Source of the DNA: Alcaligenes parafaecalis
GTDB lineage: Bacteria > Pseudomonadota > Gammaproteobacteria > Burkholderiales > Burkholderiaceae_B
DNA length: 64,000 nt
Direction: 5' to 3'
Assembly (NCBI RefSeq): GCF_026344135.1
Contig: NZ_JAPKNA010000002.1
Coordinates: 372,001 to 436,000 of the forward strand
Below are positions 16,987 through 25,045 of the stretch, piece by piece. The notes under the pieces are model-generated. The model was not told the origin of the DNA. It ran no database searches and worked only from the letters and a program-made list of their open reading frames with translations. The translations under genes and the position numbers were made by a program. Numbering within the stretch: the first letter of the stretch is position 1; each line of letters opens with the position of its first letter.

Positions 16987-17913
16987 CTAGTCATCGCGGC
17001 TGTTCATGATAGCCAATGCCTGGCGCTCGATGAAGTCGCCCATGGTATCAATGCCGCGGAAGGCGAGAATCGTGTTGCGCACGGCCGCTTCCACTAGCAC
17101 AGCCAGATTTCGGCCTGCTGCCACTTGAAGCATGACGCGTTTGATGTCCACGCCCAGCACTTCCTGGGTCTGATCCTGGGTGGGCAAACGCTCAAAGCTG
17201 TCGGGGTTGGAACGAACCAGGTGCACAATTAATTTAAGCTTCATTCTACGGCGAACAGAGGTTTCGCCGAAAATGGTGCGAATGTCCAGCAGCCCCAGCC
17301 CGCGTACTTCCAGCAGATTCTGCAGCAAAGGCGGGCATTGGCCGTCAATCATATTGGGGGCGGTGCGTGACAGTTCAACCGCATCGTCAGCCACCAGTCC
17401 GTGGCCACGGGAAATCAGTTCCAGCGCCAATTCGCTTTTACCCAGGCCGGATTCGCCTGTAATCAGTACTCCCAGACCCAGCACGTCCATGAACACACCG
17501 TGCATGGTGGTTTTGGGAGCCAGCCGTTTGCCCAGGTAAATGCGCAGCAGATCAATAAGCTGGGCCGCATCGATAGGGGTGTAGAGCAGCGGCACCCCTT
17601 GTTCTTCGCAAAACTGGATCAGGTCATCGGGTGCAACGGCGTCGTTGGCCACAAACAGGGCAGGAACACCGCCTTGCCGGAGGTCGTCCAGATGATGCAG
17701 GCGACGTTTGACGTCAAAGCGATTGTAGAAGGAGAGCTCTTCAGGGCCGAAAACCTGAATGCGAGCGGGGTGGATCAGGTTCAAGTGACCCACCAGGTCC
17801 GCGGCGGAGGCGCCAAGATCGGGTATGGGACGTTGGGCAGCGTGTTTTCCGGCTGCCCAGCTTACCTCAAGCTTGTCATTATTATCATTGACCAGTTCTT
17901 GAACTGTCAGCAT
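16987..17913 (-). CDS. hprK: HPr kinase/phosphorylase
   Basis: HprK phosphorylates and dephosphorylates the serine of HPr-type carriers and links metabolism to regulation. The 308-residue protein has an N-terminal domain to about 130, the Walker A loop GESGLGKSE near 155, the HPrK signature LEVRGLGLLDI near 205 and the C-terminal helix. The first 29 bases overlap the end of ptsN, which indicates co-translation. The HPr and Enzyme I genes are not in the window. Presence of hprK in a Gram-negative of this order is normal. Confidence 0.95.
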   Translation of the reverse strand: MLTVQELVNDNNDKLEVSWAAGKHAAQRPIPDLGASAADLVGHLNLIHPARIQVFGPEELSFYNRFDVKRRLHHLDDLRQGGVPALFVANDAVAPDDLIQFCEEQGVPLLYTPIDAAQLIDLLRIYLGKRLAPKTTMHGVFMDVLGLGVLITGESGLGKSELALELISRGHGLVADDAVELSRTAPNMIDGQCPPLLQNLLEVRGLGLLDIRTIFGETSVRRRMKLKLIVHLVRSNPDSFERLPTQDQTQEVLGVDIKRVMLQVAAGRNLAVLVEAAVRNTILAFRGIDTMGDFIERQALAIMNSRDD

Positions 17914-18385
17914 CGGGATGTTCCGCGTTGAGATCAGGGGTCTGGGTCAGGATCTGGTGAATTTGAACAGGGTCCGTTTCCTGGGCCAGCGCCTGGCGGA
18001 TGTCCTGATCGGCCATCAAACGGGCGATCTCGGCCAGCAGGTCCAGGTGGATTTGGGTAGCGGTCTCGGGAACCAGCAAAAAGAACAGCAGGCTGGCAGT
18101 CCGACCGTCGCTGGCATCAAAACGCACTGGCTCGGCCAGACGCATGAAGACGGCACAAGGCTCCTTCAAGTCCTTGATACGGCCGTGCGGGACGGCAACG
18201 TCGTGACCAAGGGCAGTGGAGCCCAGACGCTCGCGAGCGATCAGGCTGTGGAAAACGGCTGTCCGGGCAATGCCGTGATGGTTCTCGAAAATCAGTCCGG
18301 CTTGTTCAAAAGCGCGCTTCTTGCTGGTAACAGCAAGATCCAGAACCACGTTGGACAAAGGCAATATACGCGACAAGAGATTCAT
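17885..18385 (-). CDS. ptsN: PTS IIA-like nitrogen-regulatory protein
   Basis: PtsN is the terminal phosphoacceptor of the nitrogen PTS and regulates potassium uptake and other targets rather than moving sugar. The protein is a single EIIA(Fru)-type domain with the phosphorylated histidine in GHDVAVPHGRIKDL near residue 70. I chose ATG 18385 (MNLLSRILP), which matches family N-termini and gives 166 residues; the ATG three codons earlier at 18394 is also possible. Its Asp- and Ser-rich C-terminus reads through the first codons of hprK. Confidence 0.92.
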   Translation of the reverse strand: MNLLSRILPLSNVVLDLAVTSKKRAFEQAGLIFENHHGIARTAVFHSLIARERLGSTALGHDVAVPHGRIKDLKEPCAVFMRLAEPVRFDASDGRTASLLFFLLVPETATQIHLDLLAEIARLMADQDIRQALAQETDPVQIHQILTQTPDLNAEHPDADSSRTGQ

Positions 18386-18467
18386 GACGGCCATTATAGG
18401 GGGGAATGTTTTTTAGCTAAACATTTTTTGGATGGCTAACAACAGGCGGACACTGTGCCCAGAAACA

Positions 18468-18500
18468 CAAAACCCCGAACTTCTGAAAGAACGGGGTTTG
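18468..18500 (-). terminator. Rho-independent terminator after hpf
   Basis: On the minus strand an 8-bp stem AAACCCCG/CGGGGTTT closes a loop that itself contains TTCT/AGAA, and is followed by TGTGTTTCT. It lies 37 bases beyond the hpf stop and before ptsN, so it probably lowers read-through from hpf into ptsN-hprK. Confidence 0.7.
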
Positions 18501-18536
18501 TCGGCAGGCTATGCCCGCTGTAACAGTTCGGCGTGA

Positions 18537-18863
18537 TCAGACTGCCGGAACTTCGAGCCGCTTGGCGGGCTCATGCGCATGGCTGTTTGCCTTTTCCTTG
18601 TATTTCAGAATCTGGCGGTCGATTTTATCGGCCAGCAGATCAATGGCGGCATACAAGTTCTCGTCTGAAGAGGCGCAGTGTATATCTTTGCCGGGGACGC
18701 GGACGGTCACTTCGGCAGTGTGCTTCAGGCGTTCGATGGAAAGCATAACCTGCGAGTCAACCACGTTGTCGAAGTGTTTTTCAATTCGACCAATTTTGCT
18801 TTTGACGTAGTCGCGAATGGCAGGAGTTATGTCAAGATTACGGCCAGTGATATTAAGGCTCAT
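18537..18863 (-). CDS. hpf: Ribosome hibernation-promoting factor, short form
   Basis: This protein binds the 30S decoding site in stationary phase and favours inactive 100S ribosomes. The 108-residue protein is a single S30AE domain beginning MSLNITGRNLDITPAIRDYV, with the basic segment near DKIDRQILKYKEKA. The length is that of the short HPF rather than the long form. A ribosome site CGGAGAG precedes the ATG. It stands where rpoN-hpf-ptsN would be expected, but the gene directly upstream is lptB, not rpoN. Confidence 0.95.
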   Translation of the reverse strand: MSLNITGRNLDITPAIRDYVKSKIGRIEKHFDNVVDSQVMLSIERLKHTAEVTVRVPGKDIHCASSDENLYAAIDLLADKIDRQILKYKEKANSHAHEPAKRLEVPAV

Positions 18864-19052
18864 ATAGGCTCTCCGTAGTAGTCAAACAACGTGTTCAAGA
18901 AGGGGAAGGTTGATCGTCTTTAGCCTCCTTACTACTGATCCTGGATATTCCAGTATACCTATATGTTGGTCAGATAACATGACCTGGATCAATCTGTGAT
19001 GTGCAGGAAAACCCTTGCTTTGATTGGCCCCGTTACAGGGCCAAAAATCAGC
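18864..19052. other. Gap between lptB and hpf where rpoN is absent
   Basis: This 189-base gap holds no reading frame of note. It has a 7-bp inverted repeat TTGGCCC/GGGCCAA at 19024-19044, without a T-run on either strand, and on the minus strand a TATACT that could be a -10 box for hpf. In E. coli and many proteobacteria rpoN (about 1.4 kb) sits here. Confidence 0.6.
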
Positions 19053-19844
19053 TTACATTCGGAAGTTCGAGCCCAGGTAAACCTTGCGCACGGCTTCGTT
19101 ATCAATAATCTCGGACGGGTGCCCGCTGGTCAGGACTGTACCTTCGCTGATGATGTAGGCGCGGTCACAAATGCCCAGGGTTTCTCGTACGTTGTGATCG
19201 GTAATCAGCACACCAATATTGCGGCCTTTCAGAAACTGTACAATGCGCTGGATCTCGATCACGGCAATCGGGTCCACCCCGGCAAAGGGCTCGTCCAGCA
19301 GGATGAAGCGGGGGTTGCTGGCGAGCGCGCGGGCAATTTCTACGCGGCGGCGCTCGCCACCAGACAGGGATAGGGCGGTATTTTGTCGGATGTGCGCAAT
19401 TTGCAGCTCGCTGATCAGGGTTTCCAGGCGCTCGTTGATATCGTGCTTGTTGATGCTGCGACTGTTTTCGTCCAGTTGCAGCTCCAGCACGGCGCGGATG
19501 TTTTCTTCAACCGTCAGGCGACGAAAGACAGACGCATCCTGGGGCAGGTAAGACAGTCCCAGACGTGCCCGCTTGTGCATGGGCATGGCGGTAATGGGCG
19601 TGCCGTCAATTTCAATGCGGCCGGCATCAGCGGGCACAATGCCTACAATCATATAGAAGCTGGTGGTTTTACCAGCCCCGTTCGGGCCGAGCAGGCCGAC
19701 GACCTCACCGCTTTCCACATTCAGGGAAACATCGTGCACGACCGTGCGTTTGCCGTAGGTCTTGCGCAGTCCTTGCGCAATCAGGCTGCCTTTGGTCGAG
19801 TGGCTGGCGCGGGTAGGGGTAGACGGGTTGTTAGGAGCAACCAT
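19053..19844 (-). CDS. lptB: LPS export ABC transporter ATP-binding protein
   Basis: LptB drives lipopolysaccharide extraction from the inner membrane with LptF, LptG and LptC. The 263-residue protein has Walker A GPNGAGKTT near 53, the signature LSGGERRRVEIARAL near 155 and Walker B FILLDEPFAGVDP. About 20 poorly conserved residues precede the family core, so a start further in is possible. The gene lies 18 bases after lptA. Downstream, 189 bases without a gene lead to hpf. Confidence 0.95.
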   Translation of the reverse strand: MVAPNNPSTPTRASHSTKGSLIAQGLRKTYGKRTVVHDVSLNVESGEVVGLLGPNGAGKTTSFYMIVGIVPADAGRIEIDGTPITAMPMHKRARLGLSYLPQDASVFRRLTVEENIRAVLELQLDENSRSINKHDINERLETLISELQIAHIRQNTALSLSGGERRRVEIARALASNPRFILLDEPFAGVDPIAVIEIQRIVQFLKGRNIGVLITDHNVRETLGICDRAYIISEGTVLTSGHPSEIIDNEAVRKVYLGSNFRM

Positions 19845-19862
19845 GATTCAGAGGTGTCCGGG

Positions 19863-20513
19863 CTATTTGCGGGGGGAGGACTTGCGTTGGCATTCGGCCA
19901 GAGCAGCGTCGGCATTGGCGCGTGGGCGGGCAACGGAGCGCACCCGGCCATCACGTGTGGCAGATTCGGAGCCACCAAAAGCCTGGTAGGTGCCGTCTTT
20001 CTGGCGGTAAACAATGCGCTGACCCTGAATGGTGTCCTGCAACTTGCCGCAGACATAGCGGTTGACTACAGCTTTGCCAATCAGCTCGACTTCTTCTGTC
20101 TTGCCGTTATAAATGCCTCGGACGCCTTCGGCGACCAGAAGCTCAAACTTGGCGGGATCTTCCTGGCGAATAGTCACACGGGCGCGCTCGGTTACCGTCG
20201 CGGTGCCATGCTGGAAACCTTCCGCGTCCTGCTCGATAGCCAGTTGGTCGGCCATCAAGGTCATGGCGCCACGGGTCAGGATGATGTTGCCCTTGTAGAT
20301 AGTCTGCTTGGCAATATCGTCGTAGGTCAGGGTGTCGGACAGCACGGAAGTGTCTGGTTCGGCGGCAGCAGGGGCAGCCGCCTGGGCCAGAGCAGGGGCC
20401 GTAGGCAGCAAAGCCAGGCTTGCAGTGCTCAGGCACAGGGCCAGGGCACCACGCAAAAGGCTAAAGGAGAGCTTGGGCTTGTGGCCCAGGCGGGCGCTGT
20501 CAGGCGTGATCAT
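19863..20513 (-). CDS. lptA: LPS transport periplasmic protein LptA
   Basis: LptA forms the periplasmic bridge that carries LPS to the outer membrane. The 216-residue protein has a signal peptide (hydrophobic segment about 20-40, ending ALAQA) and an OstA/LptA beta-jellyroll with YKGNIILTRGAMTLMADQL and the later QDTIQGQRIVYRQKDGTYQA segment. It overlaps lptC by four bases. Context between lptC and lptB confirms the assignment. Confidence 0.93.
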   Translation of the reverse strand: MITPDSARLGHKPKLSFSLLRGALALCLSTASLALLPTAPALAQAAAPAAAEPDTSVLSDTLTYDDIAKQTIYKGNIILTRGAMTLMADQLAIEQDAEGFQHGTATVTERARVTIRQEDPAKFELLVAEGVRGIYNGKTEEVELIGKAVVNRYVCGKLQDTIQGQRIVYRQKDGTYQAFGGSESATRDGRVRSVARPRANADAALAECQRKSSPRK

Positions 20514-21130
20514 TGAGGGGAATCCTTAGAGCTATTGGAAGAACGCGCTTTTTGTGTTTGTTGGCCCGAGATTTTAACGTCGGATTCCGACATGACGTTC
20601 AATTGGCGAACGCGATTATCGTAACGCATACCGGTACCGCGCATGGTGGACTGACCATTCACGACCAAAGCCGGTTCGTTGGTGTAGACCACGTCCTCTT
20701 CGGGCAGGATGATCAGCACTTCGCTGCGCACATCCATGGCCTCTTCTTCAGGGGTCGCCTGGCGGTGGATGTGGGCATTGCCTGTCATGGTGATCGTATC
20801 GCCGCCCGCATTCATATGCGCTGTGTCCGAGGTGGCGATGGTCAAGGGCGAATCGGCCCGGTTGCTGACTGCGCGCGGGGACGTGATGTCGTGCGAGTCG
20901 TCATCGGGATAGTGGTAGGCAATGACCCCGTCCAGACGGCTGATGGCCTTGCCGCTTTGATCAGTACTGATCATGGTGAAGTCGCGCGCCCAGGAGTCGG
21001 GCTCGTGGGTGATACGGCGCGGGGGATCAATAGCCACCGAGCTTTGGGTGTAATCGACCGCCCACAAGGTTGCCAGCACCAGCATGGCCAGCAGCAACAG
21101 GGAAATGACGGTGGGTAGACGGTCACGCAT
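20510..21130 (-). CDS. lptC: LPS export protein LptC
   Basis: LptC is the bitopic inner-membrane partner that receives LPS from LptBFG and passes it to LptA. The 206-residue protein has a single N-terminal span at about 7-25 and the LptC fold with MISTDQSGKAISRLDGV and later ITMTGNAHIHR repeats. A Ser/Gln-rich tail follows. It lies two bases after kdsC and overlaps lptA by four bases, so kdsD-kdsC-lptC-lptA-lptB is clearly one operon. Confidence 0.92.
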   Translation of the reverse strand: MRDRLPTVISLLLLAMLVLATLWAVDYTQSSVAIDPPRRITHEPDSWARDFTMISTDQSGKAISRLDGVIAYHYPDDDSHDITSPRAVSNRADSPLTIATSDTAHMNAGGDTITMTGNAHIHRQATPEEEAMDVRSEVLIILPEEDVVYTNEPALVVNGQSTMRGTGMRYDNRVRQLNVMSESDVKISGQQTQKARSSNSSKDSPQ

Positions 21131-21132
21131 GA

Positions 21133-21738
21133 TTACTGAATGACTCCGGTCGTTTTCAGCGGACCACCGGTAATAAAGGGGGCCAGACGATGTTGGGCAG
21201 CCAGAATGGTGTCACAGCATTCGCGCACCGCACCTTGACCGGCGGGCAGCGTGGCGACCCAACTGGCGATCTGACTAATATAGAAAGGGGCTTCAGGCAC
21301 GCTGGCGGAAAAACCCACGCGCTGCATGGCGGGCAAATCGATCAGATCGTCGCCCATATAGCCCACTTCGCTCAAGGACAGGCCATTTTCCTGGGCAATC
21401 TGGGTCAGGATAGCAATTTTGTCGCGTACGCCCTGATGAACAAAAGGAATGCCCAGCTCGGCGGCGCGGCGCGACACAATGCCGCTTTCACGGCCCGTAA
21501 TCAGGGCCACGTTGATTCCGCTTTCGCCCAACATGCGCAAACCATGCCCGTCCAGCGCATGGAAACTTTTGAATTCTTCGCCGTTCTCGCTGTACCACAG
21601 GCGGCCGTCTGTCAGTACGCCGTCCACGTCAAACACCATCATGCGCAACTGACGTAATTGGTTGCGTACGTTTTCAGGCAGCTTGGCCAGAATCTGGGCT
21701 TCAGCAGGGTGGATGGGGGTAGTGGGCGTATTCATCAT
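21133..21738 (-). CDS. kdsC: 3-deoxy-D-manno-octulosonate 8-phosphate phosphatase
   Basis: KdsC removes the phosphate from KDO 8-phosphate in LPS core synthesis. The 201-residue protein is a HAD phosphatase without a cap, with the nucleophile motif VFDVDGVLTDGRLWY near 34, ALITGRESGIV, and the YMGDDLIDLPAM acidic motif. It follows kdsD by two bases. The tail after the catalytic core is short and variable. Identification is firm. Confidence 0.95.
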   Translation of the reverse strand: MMNTPTTPIHPAEAQILAKLPENVRNQLRQLRMMVFDVDGVLTDGRLWYSENGEEFKSFHALDGHGLRMLGESGINVALITGRESGIVSRRAAELGIPFVHQGVRDKIAILTQIAQENGLSLSEVGYMGDDLIDLPAMQRVGFSASVPEAPFYISQIASWVATLPAGQGAVRECCDTILAAQHRLAPFITGGPLKTTGVIQ

Positions 21739-21740
21739 GA

Positions 21741-22730
21741 TCAGATTACCTTTGCAGCCAACAGGTCGTGCATGTGCAGAGCTCCCAATAATAGCCCGTT
21801 TGCGTCCAGAACCAGCATTTGGCTGATACGCAGGGCATCCATTTGCTCGGCTGCTTCAATGGCTAGGGCTTCGGCTGCAATGCTGCGTGGGTCGCGCGAC
21901 ATACCGGCGGAAACGGGCAGGGTACGAATGTCGCCTTCGCGTGCAATCAGGCGGCGCAGGTCGCCATCCGTGAACATTCCGACGGGATGGCCTTGTGCGT
22001 CCGTGACAATCGTCATGCCCATACCCTTGCTGGACATTTCGGCCAGGGCATCGGGAACCAGGGTGTCGGCGGCGACAATGGGCAGTTGCTCTCCACTACG
22101 CATAATGTCGCGCACAAACGTCAGTAATTGACGACCCAGGGCCCCACCGGGGTGGGAGCGGGCGAAATCTTCGCGGCTAAAGCCTCGTGCTTCCAGGCAA
22201 GCAACGGCAAGTGCATCCCCTAATACTAAAGCGGCGGTAGTGCTGGCCGTTGGAGCCAGATTGAGCGGGCAGGCTTCGTGCTCCACATGCGCATCCAGAT
22301 GCAGGTCCGCGTTTTGGGCCAGCTCGGACTGGGCATTACCGGTGATGGCAATCAGCTTGGCTCCCATGCGGCGCAACACGGTCAGAATCGTGACCAGCTC
22401 TTGAGCCTGACCAGAGTAGGAAATGGCAATGACCACGTCCTGCTTGGTAATCATGCCCAGATCGCCATGCAGGGCCTCGGCCGCGTGCATGAAAAAGGCA
22501 GGGGTTCCGGTAGAGGCCAGGGTAGCCGCGATTTTGCGGGCGACATGGCCGGACTTGCCAATACCCGTCACCACGACGCGGCCCTGGCAGTGCACGAGCA
22601 GCTTGGTGGCTTCGACAAAGCTCTGGTCCAAACGGGTGCCAAGCGCCTGCAAGGCTTCAACTTCAATGTCGAAGGTGCGACGTGCCGAGGACAGGATATG
22701 CGCGGGATCGAAAAGTGCCGTTGTATTCAT
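21741..22730 (-). CDS. kdsD: Arabinose-5-phosphate isomerase
   Basis: KdsD converts ribulose 5-phosphate to arabinose 5-phosphate, the first step of KDO synthesis. The 329-residue protein combines an SIS domain (VTGIGKSGHVARKIAATLAS near 52 and the AISYSGQAQE loop) with a C-terminal pair of CBS domains from about 205. The ATG at 22730 gives the family length; upstream codons in frame lack support. It heads the kds-lpt operon, whose promoter must lie in the 157 bases shared with the divergent GbsR-type gene. Confidence 0.95.
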   Translation of the reverse strand: MNTTALFDPAHILSSARRTFDIEVEALQALGTRLDQSFVEATKLLVHCQGRVVVTGIGKSGHVARKIAATLASTGTPAFFMHAAEALHGDLGMITKQDVVIAISYSGQAQELVTILTVLRRMGAKLIAITGNAQSELAQNADLHLDAHVEHEACPLNLAPTASTTAALVLGDALAVACLEARGFSREDFARSHPGGALGRQLLTFVRDIMRSGEQLPIVAADTLVPDALAEMSSKGMGMTIVTDAQGHPVGMFTDGDLRRLIAREGDIRTLPVSAGMSRDPRSIAAEALAIEAAEQMDALRISQMLVLDANGLLLGALHMHDLLAAKVI

Positions 22731-22857
22731 GGCGAAATTGTAAACGTGAAGTGTCTGCTTGGCATGCAGATTTGCAGGAGGCAAATTGTAAGGTCAGAAG
22801 CCTTTGGACCAGTGGCAAGCTGAATAGTTTAGGGTTAAGATACACCCTGTTTTGTAA

Positions 22858-22875
22858 TTTCAGTAATTACTGAAA
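22858..22875. promoter_or_regulatory. Perfect 18-bp palindrome, candidate regulator operator
   Basis: TTTCAGTAATTACTGAAA is a perfect palindrome that ends 12 bases before the start codon of the GbsR/MarR-type gene. Winged-helix regulators of this group bind such dyads, so autoregulation and control of the downstream cyd genes is a natural reading. The ribosome site AGGAAG follows directly. Confidence 0.6.
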
Positions 22876-22887
22876 ATTCAGGAAGCC

Positions 22888-23454
22888 ATGAATCTAGGAC
22901 CACAGGCAGAGCGTTTTATTCTGCACTTTGGGGAGATGGGCGGGCGCTGGGGAGTCAACCGTACGGTGGGCCAGATCTATGCGTTGCTGTTCATTGCACC
23001 CGAAGCCCTCCACGCCGACGAGATTGCTGAAACGCTAGGCATCTCTCGTTCCAATGTCAGCATGAGCTTGCGCGAGTTGCAGTCCTGGCGACTGGTCAAC
23101 ATGACGCACAAGATCGGCGAGCGCCGGGAATACTTTGAATCTCCCAAGGATATTTGGGAGATTTTCCGCACTTTGGTGGAGGAGAAACGCAAGCGCGAGA
23201 TAGATCCCACATTGACCTTATTGCGAAGTATCCTAATGGAAGCGCCTGTAAATGAAGAAGAAGAATATGGGCAGCAGCGCATTAACGAAATGCTGGAGTT
23301 GATCGAGTTGGCTTGTGGTTGGTTTGACGAGGTTCATCACTTACCGCCCGAGACCCTGCAAAATCTGATGCGTTTAGGTAGCAAAGTTCAGAAAGTGCTG
23401 GGTTTCGCCGGAAAGATTCGCAAAGCTGATCAAACTGGGGGTCGTCATGATTGA
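22888..23454 (+). CDS. GbsR/MarR-type transcriptional regulator of the cyd operon
   Basis: The 188-residue protein has a winged helix-turn-helix at about 40-85 with ALHADEIAETLGISRSNVSM and SLRELQSWRLV, followed by a wing (IGERREYFES) and a long helical C-terminal part. This is the GbsR-like group. The gene overlaps cydA by eight bases (ATGATTGA), so the regulator and oxidase are translated together, and the palindrome just upstream is the likely binding site. The signal, possibly oxygen, redox state or an osmolyte, is not known. Confidence 0.87.
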   Translation: MNLGPQAERFILHFGEMGGRWGVNRTVGQIYALLFIAPEALHADEIAETLGISRSNVSMSLRELQSWRLVNMTHKIGERREYFESPKDIWEIFRTLVEEKRKREIDPTLTLLRSILMEAPVNEEEEYGQQRINEMLELIELACGWFDEVHHLPPETLQNLMRLGSKVQKVLGFAGKIRKADQTGGRHD

Positions 23455-25030
23455 TCTGGATGTCGTTACCTTATCGCGGCTGCAATTTGCTTCCACCGCG
23501 ATGTTTCACTTTTTGTTTGTACCCTTGACGCTAGGCCTGTCGTTTTTGCTGGCCATTATGGAAAGCGTTTATGTCATGACGGGCAAAGCCATCTGGCGCC
23601 GCATGACCAAGTTCTGGGGCGTACTCTTTGGCATTAACTTTGCCTTGGGCGTGGCCACCGGGATTGTGATGGAATTTCAGTTCGGCATGAACTGGGCCTA
23701 TTACAGTCACTATGTAGGCGATATTTTCGGAGCGCCACTAGCCATTGAAGGATTAATGGCTTTTTTCTTGGAAGCTACCTTTGTCGGCCTGTTCTTTTTT
23801 GGCTGGGACCGTCTCTCCAAACTGGGACACCTGATCGTTACCTGGCTGGTCGCTATCGGCACCAATCTGTCGGCTCTGTGGATTCTGGTCGCTAACGGCT
23901 GGATGCAGAACCCGGTCGGCGCCATCTTCAACCCCCACACCATGCGTATGGAAATGACCGACTTTGCCGAGGTCATTCTCAATCCCGTTGCGCAAGCCAA
24001 AGTTGTTCATACCGTTAGTGCCGGTTACGTTCTGGGTGCCATGTTCGTCATGGGCATCAGCGCCTGGTACTTGCTGCGTGGCCGTAATATTGATTTGGCC
24101 AAGCGTTCCATGACAGTAGCGGCCAGTTTCGGTTTGGCGGCGTCCCTGTCCGTGGTGGTTCTGGGTGATGAAAGTGGTTACCTGACCACTGAACACCAGC
24201 AAATGAAGATTGCGGCCATGGAATCCATGTGGGAAACCGAGGAAGCACCAGCGAGCTTCAATCTTATAGCCTGGCCGGATCAGGAAGCCCGTGAAAACCG
24301 CTTTGCCGTGGAAATTCCCTGGGTGATGGGGCTGATCGGGACACGTTCCGTCAGTACCCCCATGATGGGTATTAACGAGCTGGTGGAGCACGCCAAGATC
24401 CGAATCGCCAATGGCTTGCGGGCTTATGAGGCACTTCAGCTAGTACGTGCCGATGCCAGCAATATCGAGGCCCGTCGCGTCTTTGACAATAACTGGAAGG
24501 ACCTGGGTTACGCCTTGCTGCTCAAGCGCTATACCGAAGACATCACCAAAGCGGATACCGACACTATTGCTCAGGCTGCCTGGGATACGGTGCCACAGGT
24601 TGCGCCTTTGTTCTGGAGCTTCCGTGTGATGGTAGCGTTGGGCCTGTACTTCATCCTGTTCTTTGGCGTGGCTTTTGTGCTGGCATCGCGTGACCGTCTG
24701 CAGCGTCACCCGCGTCTGCTCAAAGCGGCTGTCTGGAGTATTCCCCTTCCCTGGATTGCGATCGAATGTGGCTGGTTTGTGGCCGAGTTCGGACGCCAGC
24801 CCTGGGCGATTGAAGGTGTCCTGCCCACGTACTATGCGGCTTCCGGTTTGTCCTTTGTGGATCTGATGATCAGTATGAGCATCTTCTTGCTGCTCTATTC
24901 CACGTTGGCGGTGATCGGTATCAAGGTCATGCTGCACTCGATACGCAAAGGTCCGGATGACGAGAGCGCCACAGCGACACCGTCCGCTTTGTCTTATGGT
25001 TCGCGCAACGCTCCGTTGCTGCGCGGTTAA
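23447..25030 (+). CDS. cydA: Cytochrome bd ubiquinol oxidase subunit I
   Basis: CydA carries the hemes of the high-affinity quinol oxidase in the inner membrane. The 527-residue length and the long hydrophilic loop at about 245-375 indicate the long Q-loop (E. coli) type. The N-terminus LSRLQFASTAMFHFLFVP includes the heme histidine H21, a second histidine lies in VVHTVSAGYV near 187, and CGWFVAEFGRQPW is the conserved quinol-site region. It starts within the last codons of the regulator gene and is followed by cydB after 15 bases. Confidence 0.96.
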   Translation: MIDLDVVTLSRLQFASTAMFHFLFVPLTLGLSFLLAIMESVYVMTGKAIWRRMTKFWGVLFGINFALGVATGIVMEFQFGMNWAYYSHYVGDIFGAPLAIEGLMAFFLEATFVGLFFFGWDRLSKLGHLIVTWLVAIGTNLSALWILVANGWMQNPVGAIFNPHTMRMEMTDFAEVILNPVAQAKVVHTVSAGYVLGAMFVMGISAWYLLRGRNIDLAKRSMTVAASFGLAASLSVVVLGDESGYLTTEHQQMKIAAMESMWETEEAPASFNLIAWPDQEARENRFAVEIPWVMGLIGTRSVSTPMMGINELVEHAKIRIANGLRAYEALQLVRADASNIEARRVFDNNWKDLGYALLLKRYTEDITKADTDTIAQAAWDTVPQVAPLFWSFRVMVALGLYFILFFGVAFVLASRDRLQRHPRLLKAAVWSIPLPWIAIECGWFVAEFGRQPWAIEGVLPTYYAASGLSFVDLMISMSIFLLLYSTLAVIGIKVMLHSIRKGPDDESATATPSALSYGSRNAPLLRG

Positions 25031-25045
25031 GGAGAGGGAACCATC

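Noticed and set aside
19383..20516. 377-codon plus-strand frame over lptB and lptA
   Set aside because: Antisense to conserved lpt genes and without known features.
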